Below are positions 8,576 through 18,434 of a DNA stretch of 57,805 nucleotides, one piece after another. Both the position numbers and the translations under genes were made by a program. Origin of the DNA: Pseudogulbenkiania sp. (GTDB lineage: Bacteria > Pseudomonadota > Gammaproteobacteria > Burkholderiales > Chromobacteriaceae); NCBI GenBank assembly GCA_018260425.1, contig JAGLBD010000017.1, positions 5,564 to 63,368 of the forward strand, read 5' to 3'. The notes below the pieces were generated by a model, which was not told where the DNA came from, did no database searches, and saw only the letters and a list, made by a program, of their open reading frames with translations. Within the stretch, counting starts at the first letter, position 1, and each line of letters starts with the position of its first letter.

Positions 8576-9027
8576 ACTATGCCTGCTCCGGTTTCCCGTC
8601 GTGCCGGCTGGATCGGGGCGTGAATTTGCTATAGTCAGAGCAGGCTTTTCATTTTTGTTATCAGAGTTTTAGTCATTTGTGCCGGTATGGATGGGGAGCT
8701 TAGTAGCACGGAGTATTTGGTTACGAAATGAGCTTTGCTCCGTAATGTGCTGAATTAGTTTATTGGGTTAGAGAATGGCGGGTCGCGCTGAATTATTTAT
8801 CCTGTTGTCGTCAGACTTATCTGGAAATATGAAAAAAAACCCCACTGAGGCCTGCCGGCACACCCCGGGCGGGATAAAGATGGGTACCATGAGCGCCTGT
8901 GCAGACGACTGTAAGGATTGTCACAGTCTGTTTACAAGGATTTGTTATTTTGGTATCTCTGTGGGGTTATGACGAAGCCATGGCTTCGTTGGCCAGACAG
9001 AACATCACAACACATGGTTTCGCCCCG
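8576..9027. other. Gene-poor AT-richer gap before the gsp operon
   Basis: I see no convincing gene here. Codon use of short frames does not match the neighbours. The gap probably holds the gsp promoter. A candidate is TTGTCA at 8918-8923 with a weak -10 near 8943-8948, and an inverted repeat GACTGT...ACAGTC (8907-8912 and 8923-8928) overlaps that -35. A TATAGT at about 8631 is another possible -10. All are weak. Confidence 0.4.
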
Positions 9028-9651
9028 ATGCGCATTGCAGTCAAGACTCTTGTTTCCGGCCGGTTGAGCGTTGTCGCTCTCAACAGCGCGGACCGTTTGC
9101 TTAAGGCCACGCCTTTGCTGGCGGGGCTGGTGCTGGCGGTGTATGCCGGAAGCCAGCTGGTGACGCTGTTGTCGCCGACCACTCACGGCTACCGTGCCTT
9201 GCCGGTTCCCGCCCCTGCCGAACAGGCCGGCAGTGTCGCTCAAGCACACTGGTTCGGCGTCGAGCCTGTTGCGCAGCTGGATGCGCCTCCGCCTTTGACG
9301 GTCATCGGGGTCTACGCGCCACAGGGAAATGCCCCGGGCGGATTCGCCATTGTCGACGAGAATGGCCACTCGACCCCCTTGCTGCAGGGCAAGAGCACTG
9401 CCGGAGGGTGGACTCTTCGCCGGGTAGAAGCATCGGGGATCGTGGTGACCCAAGGCGGTCAGGAGCGCTTTGTTCCCCTGATTGCGCGAAGCGGAGCCAA
9501 TCCCGCCGCCGTGACCCCTGCCGGCGTCGATCCTGCCGGTATGCCGGGAGCGCCTGCCATGATGCCGCGTCAGATTCAGCCTGGCACGGCGCAGGCCCCG
9601 CGCGACATTCCCGGTGATCAGGTTCCTGCCGACCCGGCTCAGCAAAAATAA
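9028..9651 (+). CDS. gspC: Type II secretion protein GspC (no PDZ domain)
   Basis: GspC links the inner membrane platform to the secretin GspD. From ATG 9028 the protein has 207 residues. It shows a cytoplasmic start, one membrane segment at about 30-48 (PLLAGLVLAVYAGSQLV), then the HR domain with AHWFGVEP, LTVIGVYA and GGFAIVDENG at about 75-120. The last 45 residues are rich in Pro, Ala and Gly, and the usual PDZ or coiled-coil domain is missing. The start is uncertain: an in-frame ATG at 8980 would add 16 residues, and neither has a strong ribosome-binding site. It is the first gene of the gspC-N operon. Confidence 0.87.
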   Translation: MRIAVKTLVSGRLSVVALNSADRLLKATPLLAGLVLAVYAGSQLVTLLSPTTHGYRALPVPAPAEQAGSVAQAHWFGVEPVAQLDAPPPLTVIGVYAPQGNAPGGFAIVDENGHSTPLLQGKSTAGGWTLRRVEASGIVVTQGGQERFVPLIARSGANPAAVTPAGVDPAGMPGAPAMMPRQIQPGTAQAPRDIPGDQVPADPAQQK

Positions 9652-9666
9652 CCCGAGAACACGTCT

Positions 9667-11757
9667 ATGAGATTGACCCCACTTGTCGTCGCCGTGACCG
9701 TGTGCATGGCCTCCCGCGCCATGGCGGCCAGTGAAGAACCGATCATGTTGAATTTCGTCAATGCGGATATCGAAACCGTGGTCAAGGCCATTGGCGAGAT
9801 TACCGGACGAAACTTCATTATCGATCCGCGCGTCAAGGGCACGCTGAATATCGTGTCGTCGCGACCGGTCCCCAAAGCGCTGTCCTACCAGATTTTGTTG
9901 TCGTCATTGCGCATGCAGGGATTCACCGCCGTCGAAGGACGGGGTGTCACCAAGATTCTCCCCGAGTCCGAAGCAAAACTGCATACCCGGCTAGGCAAGG
10001 GCACCGGCGACATGCTGATCACGCGCGTGTTTACGCTGAAAAACGGCAATGCCAACCAGATGATGCCGGTGATCCGGCCCATCGTGTCGCCTAACAATAC
10101 CGTCTCGGTGTTCCCGCAAGCCAATGCGTTGGTGGTGACGGACTATGCCGATAATATCCGGCGTATCGAATCGATTATCGAATCGGTGGAAAGTGCGTCC
10201 GGCGGTGATGTTGCAGTATTGCCGATCCGCTTTGGCGCGGCGGTCGAACTGTCGGGCATGCTGACCAAGCTCATGCAGGATACCGGCGCGGACAGCGGCG
10301 GCAAGATCACCATCATCCCCGATGCCCGGGCCAATGTCTTGCTGGTGCGCTCCGATACCCCGGGCAAGCTCGGCAAGATCAAGAGCCTGCTGCGCATGAT
10401 CGACCAGCCTAGTCAGGCCGGGGCCAATGTGCGGGTGGTCTATCTGAAAAATGCCGATGCAACCCGGGTGGCCCAGACCCTGCGGATCCTGATGACCTCC
10501 GATGCCGGCCAGTTGCCGACCACCAACCGCAACTTGCCAACCGCTTCTGCCAGCACTATGTCGGGGAGCACCAACGCCGCCACATCGCCCGCCAGTACCC
10601 CGCCGGCCGCACAGGCCGGCTCCTCGACGGATGCCGGCCAGCCCGGGGGCGCCGGCACCATGATTCAGGCCGACAGCAGCAACAACGCGTTGATCCTCAA
10701 TGTGCCTGACACCATGTATCAGAACCTGCGTAATGTCATCGACCTGCTGGATCGCCGTCGTGCCCAGGTCTATGTGGAAACGCTGGTGATGGAAGTGTCG
10801 GCCAATCGAACCGTGGATATCGGCGTTCAATGGCAATCCCTGTCGGGCGTCGGCAAGAGTGGCACCAATATCATCGGCGGTACCAATTTCCCGACATCGA
10901 CTTCGGCAGGCATCATCGGCGCTTCGCTTACCGACGGGCTGAAGGGCCTGGCAACCCAGTCGGGGCTGACCATCGGCATCGTCAAGGGCAGTATCAACAT
11001 CCCGGGTCTGGGGCAAATCAACAACCTGGGTTTGTTGGCGCGGGCGCTGGAAGATGAAGCGCAGGGCAATGTGCTGGCCAATCCGAATGTAATGGCCACC
11101 GATAACGAAAAGGCCTTGATTGAAATCGGTACGGAAGTACCGATCATGACGGCAAGCTATCCGAACGCCAATAGTGGCACCAGTGGCAATAATCCTTACA
11201 ACACCTTCGACCGGAAAAAAGTCGGCTTCAAGCTGGAACTGACCCCGCAGATTTCCGAAGGTGGCTCGATTCGCATGCGTATCCATCAGGAAGCCTCGTC
11301 GATTGATCAGACCACGACGAACAATATTGCCAATGGCGGACCGAATACCAATTACCGCACGATCGATACCTCGGTGGCGGTCGATGATGGCGGAATCATT
11401 GCCATCGGTGGATTGATTCAGGAAGAAGTCAGCAACAGCGAAGACAAGGTCCCCTTGCTGGGCGACCTGCCGGTCATTGGTTATCTGTTCAAGCACCAGA
11501 CCAAGATCCGCAACAAAAAGAACCTGCTGGTGTTCCTGAAACCAACCATCTTGCGTGACGATCTGGGCGCACGTGCCGTGGCCGAGGAGCGCTACCGCTA
11601 TATCATCGGTGAGTCGGAGCGGGGTGGTAAAACCAAGCTGGGCCTCGATCCGGCCGACGCCATCAAGGCCTTGCCTTCCGGCATCAAGTCGCTGGCCGAT
11701 CAACTGCGTCCGGCGGATCCTAGCGGCAGCCTGCCGACGCAAGGCGGCGCCAAATGA
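9667..11757 (+). CDS. gspD: Type II secretion secretin GspD
   Basis: GspD forms the outer membrane channel of the type II secretion system. It has 696 residues with a Sec signal peptide ending near residue 20 (SRAMA-A). N0 is at about 25-100, and N1-N3 at about 115-350. A low-complexity Ser/Ala/Thr/Pro/Gly insertion of about 50 residues sits in the N3 region near 280-330. The secretin domain follows with VPLLGDLPVIGYLF near 594 and KKNLLVFLKPTILRD near 618. It starts 15 bases after gspC and its stop overlaps the gspE start. Confidence 0.96.
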   Translation: MRLTPLVVAVTVCMASRAMAASEEPIMLNFVNADIETVVKAIGEITGRNFIIDPRVKGTLNIVSSRPVPKALSYQILLSSLRMQGFTAVEGRGVTKILPESEAKLHTRLGKGTGDMLITRVFTLKNGNANQMMPVIRPIVSPNNTVSVFPQANALVVTDYADNIRRIESIIESVESASGGDVAVLPIRFGAAVELSGMLTKLMQDTGADSGGKITIIPDARANVLLVRSDTPGKLGKIKSLLRMIDQPSQAGANVRVVYLKNADATRVAQTLRILMTSDAGQLPTTNRNLPTASASTMSGSTNAATSPASTPPAAQAGSSTDAGQPGGAGTMIQADSSNNALILNVPDTMYQNLRNVIDLLDRRRAQVYVETLVMEVSANRTVDIGVQWQSLSGVGKSGTNIIGGTNFPTSTSAGIIGASLTDGLKGLATQSGLTIGIVKGSINIPGLGQINNLGLLARALEDEAQGNVLANPNVMATDNEKALIEIGTEVPIMTASYPNANSGTSGNNPYNTFDRKKVGFKLELTPQISEGGSIRMRIHQEASSIDQTTTNNIANGGPNTNYRTIDTSVAVDDGGIIAIGGLIQEEVSNSEDKVPLLGDLPVIGYLFKHQTKIRNKKNLLVFLKPTILRDDLGARAVAEERYRYIIGESERGGKTKLGLDPADAIKALPSGIKSLADQLRPADPSGSLPTQGGAK

Positions 11758-13208
11758 ACACGGTAGTCCAGAATGCGGTGTTGCCGTTTGCCTTCGCCCG
11801 CAACAATGGCGTGATGGTGGTGACCGAAGCAAATCGTACGCTGCTGTGGATTCGCGAAGATGCGCGACCCGCGGCATGGTGCGAAGCCCTGCGTTTACAC
11901 CCGGCGCCAGACGCCATCGAGATGTTGGCGGCGATCGATTTCGACAAGCGGCTATCGGCCGTGTATGCCGGCCGTGAAGGGGCCGCCGGTGTGGTTGACG
12001 ACATCGGGCAGGATATCGATCTCACCCGCATGATCGAGTCTTTGCCGACTGTAGAGGATTTGCTGGAGTCCGAAGGCGACGCGCCGATCATTCGCATGAT
12101 CAATGCCTTGCTGACACAGGCCTTGCGGGATCAAGCCTCGGATATTCATATCGAACCGTTTGAAGACTGCTCTGTGGTCCGCTTCCGTCTGGATGGCAGT
12201 CTGCGCGACGTGGTGTCGCCGCACCGGGCACTGCATGGTGCGATGGTGTCGCGTATCAAGATCATGGCGAATCTGGATATTTCCGAAAAACGCATTCCGC
12301 AGGACGGGCGTATTTCCATCCGGCTGGGCGGACGTCCGGTCGATGTGCGGGTGTCGACCTTGCCGACCAGCCATGGCGAACGGGTAGTGTTGCGTCTGCT
12401 CGACAAAGAGGCGGCACGGCTGGATCTGGCCAGCCTCGGTATGGACAAGGAAACCCTCGGGGAAGTCGACCGGCTGATCCGCCAACCCCACGGCATCATT
12501 CTGGTGACCGGCCCGACCGGTTCGGGTAAAACCACGACGCTGTATGCGGCGCTGACCCGGCTGGATGCCACGTCGACCAATATCATGACCGTGGAGGATC
12601 CGGTCGAGTACCATCTGGACGGTATTGGCCAGACGCAGGTGAATGCACGTATCGACATGAGTTTTGCCAAAGCGCTGCGCGCCATTCTGCGGCAGGACCC
12701 CGACGTGATCATGATCGGTGAGATCCGTGATCTTGAAACGGCGCAGATTGCCGTTCAGGCCTCATTGACCGGCCACCTGGTGTTGGCGACGTTGCATACC
12801 AATGATGCGTCCAGTGCCGTGACCCGTCTGGTCGACATGGGTGTCGAACCTTTCTTGCTGGCGTCCTCGGTATTGGGCGTGATGGCGCAACGTCTGGTGC
12901 GTCGTCTGTGTCCCGAATGCAAGAGCGAACATCCGGTGCCGATCGAATCCGATCCGGGGCAGCGTCATTACCGCCCGACAGGTTGCCCGGCCTGTTCCGG
13001 AACCGGTTATCGCGGACGTTACGGGATTTACGAATTGATGTTGATCGACGATGGCATGCAGCGGCTGATTCATGATCGTGCTGCCGAGCAGGACATCCGC
13101 GATCATGCTCTGGCTATGGGCATGCGGACCTTGCGCGATGACGGCATGCGCTGGGTCATGGCCGGCGAATCGTCGCTGGAAGAGATCCTCAGGGTCACCC
13201 GGAGCTGA
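11754..13208 (+). CDS. gspE: Type II secretion ATPase GspE
   Basis: GspE is the cytoplasmic ATPase that powers pseudopilus assembly. It has 484 residues with Walker A GPTGSGKT at 253-260, an Asp box around ITVEDPVEY at about 278-286, Walker B DPDVIMIGEIRD at about 316-327, and a His box THLVLATLHTND type sequence at about 339-351. The four-cysteine zinc site CPEC (386-389) and CPAC (411-414) is intact. Its ATG overlaps the gspD stop as ATGA, and gspF starts one base after its stop. Confidence 0.97.
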   Translation: MNTVVQNAVLPFAFARNNGVMVVTEANRTLLWIREDARPAAWCEALRLHPAPDAIEMLAAIDFDKRLSAVYAGREGAAGVVDDIGQDIDLTRMIESLPTVEDLLESEGDAPIIRMINALLTQALRDQASDIHIEPFEDCSVVRFRLDGSLRDVVSPHRALHGAMVSRIKIMANLDISEKRIPQDGRISIRLGGRPVDVRVSTLPTSHGERVVLRLLDKEAARLDLASLGMDKETLGEVDRLIRQPHGIILVTGPTGSGKTTTLYAALTRLDATSTNIMTVEDPVEYHLDGIGQTQVNARIDMSFAKALRAILRQDPDVIMIGEIRDLETAQIAVQASLTGHLVLATLHTNDASSAVTRLVDMGVEPFLLASSVLGVMAQRLVRRLCPECKSEHPVPIESDPGQRHYRPTGCPACSGTGYRGRYGIYELMLIDDGMQRLIHDRAAEQDIRDHALAMGMRTLRDDGMRWVMAGESSLEEILRVTRS

Positions 13209-13209
13209 T

Positions 13210-14418
13210 ATGGCCGCCTTTCGTTACGAAGCCATTGATAGCACCGGTAAAACCGTCAACGGCGTTGCCGAGGCGGAGTCGGCCCGTGCTGCCCGCGTCC
13301 AGTTGCGGGAAAAAGGTCTGACGCCGGTCGAACTGGCTCCCGTGTCGGCGGGCGTGGCGGAAGGAGGCAAAGCCTTGCGGCGGAGCTTGCCGGCCGCCGA
13401 GATGGTCATGCTCACCCAGCAAATTTCCACCTTGCTCAATGCCGGATTGACGCTGGAGCGTGCCTTGAGCGCAGTGACCGAGCAAACCGAGAACCCCCGT
13501 ACCCGCCAGGTGGTTGCCGCCTTGCGCGGCCGGATCATGGAAGGTCAAAGTTTTGCGCAGGCACTGGGGGAGTCGGGGGATATCTTCCCGGTCATTTATC
13601 GCTCACTGGTCCAGGCCGGGGAGCAAAGCGGTCATCTGGATACCGTGATGGAGCGCCTGGCGGAGTATCTGGAGCGGCGTGAACGCATGCGTCAGAAAGT
13701 GGTGCTGGCGCTGGCCTACCCGGCCGTGGTGACGCTGGTGGCCTTTGCCGTGGTGACCGGATTGATGACCTATGTGGTACCTCAGGTGGTGGCGGTATTT
13801 GCCGATACCCATCAAACCCTGCCGCTGTTGACTCGCCTGCTGGTCATGCTCAGCCATGGATTGCGCCAGTGGGGCATTCTGATTCTGGTGCTGGTGGTGC
13901 TGGCCGGCTGGCTGTTTGCCCGTGCCATGAAACTGCCGGCATTCCGGGGGGGCGTACATGTCAGGCTGCTGGCTTTGCCGGTACTGGGGCGTTTGTTGCG
14001 CGCCATCAATACCGCACGCATGGCCAGTACCCTGTCGATTCTGGTCGGTAGTGGTGTGCCCTTGCTGACCGCCATGGACACCGCCCGGGGTCTGGTGACC
14101 CTGCTGCCGATGCAAGAAGGTCTGACCGACGCGATGGCGCGGGTCAGGGAGGGGGGCGGTTTGTCGCGGGCATTGGCCGCGAGCCGGCAATTTCCGCCGG
14201 TGCTCATCCACCTGATCGGCAGTGGCGAATCCAGCGGTACGCTGGCCAAAATGCTGGATAAAGCCGCTCAACAGCAACAAGAAGAAGTGGAAAGCCGTCT
14301 GGCAACCTTCACCACGCTGATGGAGCCGTTGCTGATCCTGATCATGGGCGGGGTGGTCATGACGATCGTGCTGGCCATCATGCTTCCGATTATCGATATG
14401 AACCAGATGGTGCACTAA
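13210..14418 (+). CDS. gspF: Type II secretion inner membrane protein GspF
   Basis: GspF is the polytopic core of the inner membrane platform. The start is ATG 13210 with GGAG upstream, giving 402 residues. It opens with the usual [14 protein letters not shown]. Two homologous cytoplasmic repeats (about 65-165 and 270-370) each carry the family pattern, visible as [15 protein letters not shown] and [17 protein letters not shown]. Three membrane segments follow the family layout near 170-190, 220-240 and 375-395. It is placed as expected between gspE and gspG. Confidence 0.97.
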   Translation: MAAFRYEAIDSTGKTVNGVAEAESARAARVQLREKGLTPVELAPVSAGVAEGGKALRRSLPAAEMVMLTQQISTLLNAGLTLERALSAVTEQTENPRTRQVVAALRGRIMEGQSFAQALGESGDIFPVIYRSLVQAGEQSGHLDTVMERLAEYLERRERMRQKVVLALAYPAVVTLVAFAVVTGLMTYVVPQVVAVFADTHQTLPLLTRLLVMLSHGLRQWGILILVLVVLAGWLFARAMKLPAFRGGVHVRLLALPVLGRLLRAINTARMASTLSILVGSGVPLLTAMDTARGLVTLLPMQEGLTDAMARVREGGGLSRALAASRQFPPVLIHLIGSGESSGTLAKMLDKAAQQQQEEVESRLATFTTLMEPLLILIMGGVVMTIVLAIMLPIIDMNQMVH

Positions 14419-14458
14419 GTCAGCGCCGTCCGAATTGCCTTGTCGTGGAGAACAGTCA

Positions 14459-14893
14459 ATGAATGTGGTTAATCGCAGTGTACAGAAGGGGTTCACCCTG
14501 ATTGAAATCATGGTGGTCATCGTCATCCTCGGCATCCTTGCCGTGCTGGTGGTGCCCAAGGTGATGAGTCGTCCGGATGAAGCCCGTATCGTTGCCGCGC
14601 GGCAGGATATCAATGCGATGTCCCAGGCGCTCAAGTTGTATCGTCTGGACAATGGTCGTTACCCGAGTACCGAGCAGGGGCTGAAAGCGCTGGTGGAAAA
14701 GCCGGTTTCTCCGCCGTTGCCGAAAAACTGGAAACCCGGTGGCTATCTCGAACGTATGCCGGTTGATCCGTGGGGTAATGCCTACCAGTACGCTAATCCG
14801 GGGACCCATGGCGAAATGGATATCTGGAGCCATGGTGCCGATGGCGAAGCGGCTGAAGAAAAGAACTGGATCGGTAACTGGACGGCCCAGTAA
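14459..14893 (+). CDS. gspG: Type II secretion major pseudopilin GspG
   Basis: GspG polymerises into the pseudopilus. It has 144 residues from ATG 14459 (GGAG upstream) and a prepilin peptidase site after G11 in [12 protein letters not shown], with Glu at mature position 5. The C-terminal part has the GspG-specific [18 protein letters not shown] and [10 protein letters not shown] segments, and the acidic tail that binds calcium in homologues. The prepilin peptidase needed to process it is not encoded in this window. Confidence 0.97.
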   Translation: MNVVNRSVQKGFTLIEIMVVIVILGILAVLVVPKVMSRPDEARIVAARQDINAMSQALKLYRLDNGRYPSTEQGLKALVEKPVSPPLPKNWKPGGYLERMPVDPWGNAYQYANPGTHGEMDIWSHGADGEAAEEKNWIGNWTAQ

Positions 14894-14899
14894 ACCGGC

Positions 14900-15367
14900 A
14901 TGAACACGGTATCGTCCCGGGCCTCGCGTGGCTTTACGCTGATTGAAATCCTCGTGGTGATGGTCATCATCGGCATTCTCACCACCACGGTCACCCTGTC
15001 GATGCGCCCAGATACCCATCGACAGGTGCAGGATGAGGCGTATCGCTTTGCCCGTGTTCTCGAGCAGGCAGTCGATGCCTCTGAGCAGGGCGATACGCTC
15101 GGACTGGTGTGGTTGCCGCGTGGCTATGCGTTTCGCCGACTGGATGAAAGCGGACGTTGGGTTCCGGTCGACGAGGCCTTCTTTGCCGAACATGAATGGC
15201 CTGAGGGCATTCGTGCCGATGATGCCGGCCGGGCGCGCCAAAGTCCGCTGGTGTTGTGGCAGGAAGGGCAGGGCACCCAATTGGAACTGGCCTTGGTGGC
15301 AGGAGAGCGCCGCGTGAAAATCGTGCTGACCCCGCTTGGCCGGGTTGAAGTGGGGGAGGGAGCATGA
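14900..15367 (+). CDS. gspH: Type II secretion minor pseudopilin GspH
   Basis: This minor pseudopilin of 155 residues has a prepilin site after G11 (SRGFTLIEILVV) and Glu at mature position 5. The body is poorly conserved, but AYRFARVLEQAVDASEQGDTL after the helix and a short beta-rich end match GspH. It starts 6 bases after gspG and overlaps gspI by 4 bases. Confidence 0.92.
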   Translation: MNTVSSRASRGFTLIEILVVMVIIGILTTTVTLSMRPDTHRQVQDEAYRFARVLEQAVDASEQGDTLGLVWLPRGYAFRRLDESGRWVPVDEAFFAEHEWPEGIRADDAGRARQSPLVLWQEGQGTQLELALVAGERRVKIVLTPLGRVEVGEGA

Positions 15368-15744
15368 GTTCGCGGCAGCGAGGGTTCACGCTGTTCGAAG
15401 TGTTGGTGGCGCTGGCGATCATGGCCATTGCCCTGACCGCGTTGCTGCGTGCCAGTGGTCTTGCCGCCGACAATAGCGAAGCGCTGCGCATGCGCATGCT
15501 GGCTGGCTGGACGGCGCAAAACCGTCTGGCCTTGATCGAGGCGCGTCGCGAATGGCCCGAGCCCGGCTTGAAGGCTGGCGAGATGGTCGAGGACGCGCGT
15601 ACCTGGCGTTGGGAGCAGCAGGTCAGTGAAACCCCCAACCCGGATTTTCGTAAGGTCGAAGTGCGTATTCTTGCCCCGGGTGCCAAGCGTTATGTCTTGG
15701 CGGAGTTGACCGGCTTTGTTACCCGTTCCGGAAGTGCCCGATGA
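15364..15744 (+). CDS. gspI: Type II secretion minor pseudopilin GspI
   Basis: GspI forms the pseudopilus tip with GspJ and GspK. It has 126 residues, a prepilin site after G7 (QRGFTLFEVLVALAI) and Glu at mature position 5. The family's WTAQNRLALIEA stretch lies near residue 49 and a short beta C-terminus follows. Four-base ATGA overlaps join it to gspH and gspJ. Confidence 0.94.
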   Translation: MSSRQRGFTLFEVLVALAIMAIALTALLRASGLAADNSEALRMRMLAGWTAQNRLALIEARREWPEPGLKAGEMVEDARTWRWEQQVSETPNPDFRKVEVRILAPGAKRYVLAELTGFVTRSGSAR

Positions 15745-16319
15745 CACGCCATCGTGAAGCCGGCATGACCCTGATCGAGATACTGATTGCCATGAGCATC
15801 ATGGCAATTTTGTCGGTGCTCGGCTACAAGGCCTTCAGCAATCTGTTGATTGCCCGGGAAAGCCTGATGGCGACATCGCAGCGTTGGGTTGATCTGGCGA
15901 GAGGGTTCCGCCGGGTCGAAACCGATATCGCCCGTTTGCCCACCGCCGCCGCGCAGGAGGATGCACGACGTGACGGACAGAGAGGCTTGCCCTTGCGACT
16001 TGATAGTGGCGGCTCAGCCGGGCATCTGGAGCTGCAAGTGTTTTCCGGGATGACGCCGGAGGGCCGCGAGACCATTCGCTATCAGGCTGGTGACGGCCTG
16101 ACCTGGCAAGCGCAAAAGCAGGGGGTCAGCAAATTGGCCAGCCCATGGCGGGTCTTTCCTGCCGGATACCAGGTCAGTTGGCGCGTGATGGGTGCCGATG
16201 GCAGCTTTACCGAAGTCTGGCCACGCGAGGGCGAAAGTAGCGCGCTGCCGCGTGCGCTGGAAATGCATGTGGTCATGCCGGATGGTACTGGCGTGACCCG
16301 CTTATGGAATTTGCCATGA
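15741..16319 (+). CDS. gspJ: Type II secretion minor pseudopilin GspJ
   Basis: GspJ is a tip pseudopilin of 192 residues. The prepilin site falls after G8 (EAGMTLIEILIAMSI) with Glu at mature position 5. RRVETDIARLPT near residue 54 and the C-terminal ALEMHVVMPDG segment fit the family. It overlaps gspI and gspK by 4 bases each. Confidence 0.94.
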   Translation: MTRHREAGMTLIEILIAMSIMAILSVLGYKAFSNLLIARESLMATSQRWVDLARGFRRVETDIARLPTAAAQEDARRDGQRGLPLRLDSGGSAGHLELQVFSGMTPEGRETIRYQAGDGLTWQAQKQGVSKLASPWRVFPAGYQVSWRVMGADGSFTEVWPREGESSALPRALEMHVVMPDGTGVTRLWNLP

Positions 16320-17260
16320 AGCGCGACCAACAGGGAATGGCAGTGGTCATGGCGCTGTTGCTGGTTGCTTTGGCCGCCTCCGCCAGTGCGCTGATGTTAT
16401 GGCAGCAGCACCTGTGGTTTCGTCAGGTGGAGGTCGAGCAGACCCGGGCACAGGTTCGCGAAGTCACCCGGGCGGGCATCTCCTGGGCGACCGCTGTGCT
16501 GCAGTACAACCGAATGACCTCGCCCGTCGTGTATCCAGGGCAGTTGTGGGCGCAACCGATGCCGGAAACCGAAGCGCAAGGAGTGAAGGTTAGCGGTGTG
16601 CTGAGCGATATGCAGGGTCGCTTCAATCTCAACGCACTGGGGACCCGGGAAGGCGTTCGCGACCCGTTGCGCATTGCGCAATTCCTGCGCCTGCTGGCAC
16701 AGCTGCATTTGCCCTCGTCATTGAACACGGCATTGCTGGAGCACATGCAATTGCGTATCGGTGACGTGAATCAGGAGGACGACGGTTTGCCGGCGGTACA
16801 GGCGCATTGGCTGGAGCGCATGGAGATGCTGCGCTGGGTCAATGGCTTTACCCCGGACGTCATTGCCCGGCTGGAACCGTATGTGACGGTGCTGCCGCCG
16901 GGGGTGAACCGTATCAACGTGAATACCGCACCGGTGCCGTTGCTCAAGGCATTGATGCCGGAGGTGGACTCGGCCTTGCTCGAAGCGCAGGCGCGTCAGC
17001 GTCCGGTCAATTATTTTCTGAATGTGGCGGACTTCATCAACCGGCTGCATCCGGACGAAACCCGTGGCCGGGTGCGAGATTGGGCGGCCACGGATTCGGT
17101 CTGGTTCGGTCTGGAAAGCCGGGTTCGCCAGGGACGTGTCGTGCTGGCGACCCGGGCACTGATGAAAGTCGACCCGGGCGAAGGCGGAGCCCGCCTGATC
17201 TGGCGTCAAGATGGAGTAGGGGCATTGCCCCGACAGGAGAAACATGACGACAACCCTTAG
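16316..17260 (+). CDS. gspK: Type II secretion minor pseudopilin GspK
   Basis: GspK caps the pseudopilus. From ATG 16316, which overlaps the gspJ stop as ATGA, it has 314 residues. The leader is MKRDQQG, then MAVVMALLLVALAASAS. The lack of Glu at mature position 5 is normal for GspK. The large periplasmic part has DMQGRFNLNAL near 97 and NRINVNTAPVPLLKAL near 199, the SAM-like region of the family. It overlaps gspL by 17 bases. Confidence 0.95.
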   Translation: MKRDQQGMAVVMALLLVALAASASALMLWQQHLWFRQVEVEQTRAQVREVTRAGISWATAVLQYNRMTSPVVYPGQLWAQPMPETEAQGVKVSGVLSDMQGRFNLNALGTREGVRDPLRIAQFLRLLAQLHLPSSLNTALLEHMQLRIGDVNQEDDGLPAVQAHWLERMEMLRWVNGFTPDVIARLEPYVTVLPPGVNRINVNTAPVPLLKALMPEVDSALLEAQARQRPVNYFLNVADFINRLHPDETRGRVRDWAATDSVWFGLESRVRQGRVVLATRALMKVDPGEGGARLIWRQDGVGALPRQEKHDDNP

Positions 17261-18434
17261 AGTATACCTGCGACCCGGCTGGCCTGACCTGGATGCCACC
17301 ATGGCATGGGCGGCACTGGATGGGCGCGGGGCCGTCAGCTCGCGTGGCGACTGCGCCCCTGGCGGCTGGCCGAAAACCGACCGGCTCGAACTGGTGTTGC
17401 CGGCGGGACGCACCGTGTTCAACGAGCTGGTGTTGCCTGCCGGCGTGCGGCAGTTGAAAGAGTCAGCACTCGGTTATGCCCTGGAAGAAGGGTTGTGCAA
17501 TGACCCGACGCATAATCTGTTTGCCTGCGATGATGACGCCGGTCCTGATGGCAAGCGAGTCGTGGCGGTGACCGAGGCGACTCCGGTACGCCTTGCGGTC
17601 ATGACCCTGAAAAAGCTGGGCAGGCTCGCCGATCGTATTCTGCCGGAAGAAGCGTTGCTGCCGTCGGCAAAACCCGGGCATGTCGTGGCGGCCTTGCATG
17701 CCGGCTTGTGGATGGTGCGCTTGCCGGACGGCATGGTGCATCAGGTACCAGATGCCGATCCCGCCGTGACGCGTGCCCTGTTGCAGCGCGTCGTGCCGGA
17801 TGCCTTGCTTGAGGTGGCGGCCTGCGGACAAGAGGTCGCGGCGCGCTGGCAAACGATGTTCCCTTCCATGGCGGTGAGTGTGCGGCCGGACCATGACTGG
17901 CAGGCGGGACGGGTGCCGGAGGGCGCGGTGGATTTTGCCCGTGGCGAACTGGCCGCCAATCGCCGCTGGCGCAGCTGGCGTCCGGCGCTGCTGCAAACGG
18001 CGCAGATTCTCGGTGTCTTGCTGGCCTCTTTCCTGCTGATTCAAAGCGGCAAGGCGGTTTGGTGGGGATGGCAGACGGCCAGACTGTCAACGCAAGTGCA
18101 CGAGGTTGCCAGCCGTTTGGCGGGCAAAGAGGCCGGCCAGAGTGCTGCGGTATTGAACAGCCTGCGAGTTGTGGATCGTTTGCGTCTTGCGCATGGCGAG
18201 CCGGCACGGGAAAGCCTGACGGGTCTGATGGGCGAGTTTGCCGCAGTGGCAACGGAGATGCCCCAGGTTCATGCCCTCTCCTATGAAAACGGACGACTGT
18301 CGTTGCGGACTTCGCGAGTCGCCCCGGCGGTGATGTCGGTTTGGCGAGAGCAGCTGGAGGCGCGACGGGTGCGCTTGTCATCCCGTTCGCTGGGCAGTGA
18401 CGAAGTTGAACTTACCTTGACGCTGGAGTCCTGA
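17244..18434 (+). CDS. gspL: Type II secretion protein GspL
   Basis: GspL recruits the ATPase GspE to the membrane platform. It has 396 residues: an actin-like cytoplasmic domain at about 1-245 (with LVLPAGRTVFNELVLPAGVR near 50), one membrane segment at about 250-270, and a periplasmic ferredoxin-like domain at the C-terminus. An AGGAG precedes the ATG, which lies inside the gspK 3' end. gspM starts directly after its stop codon. Confidence 0.93.
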   Translation: MTTTLRVYLRPGWPDLDATMAWAALDGRGAVSSRGDCAPGGWPKTDRLELVLPAGRTVFNELVLPAGVRQLKESALGYALEEGLCNDPTHNLFACDDDAGPDGKRVVAVTEATPVRLAVMTLKKLGRLADRILPEEALLPSAKPGHVVAALHAGLWMVRLPDGMVHQVPDADPAVTRALLQRVVPDALLEVAACGQEVAARWQTMFPSMAVSVRPDHDWQAGRVPEGAVDFARGELAANRRWRSWRPALLQTAQILGVLLASFLLIQSGKAVWWGWQTARLSTQVHEVASRLAGKEAGQSAAVLNSLRVVDRLRLAHGEPARESLTGLMGEFAAVATEMPQVHALSYENGRLSLRTSRVAPAVMSVWREQLEARRVRLSSRSLGSDEVELTLTLES

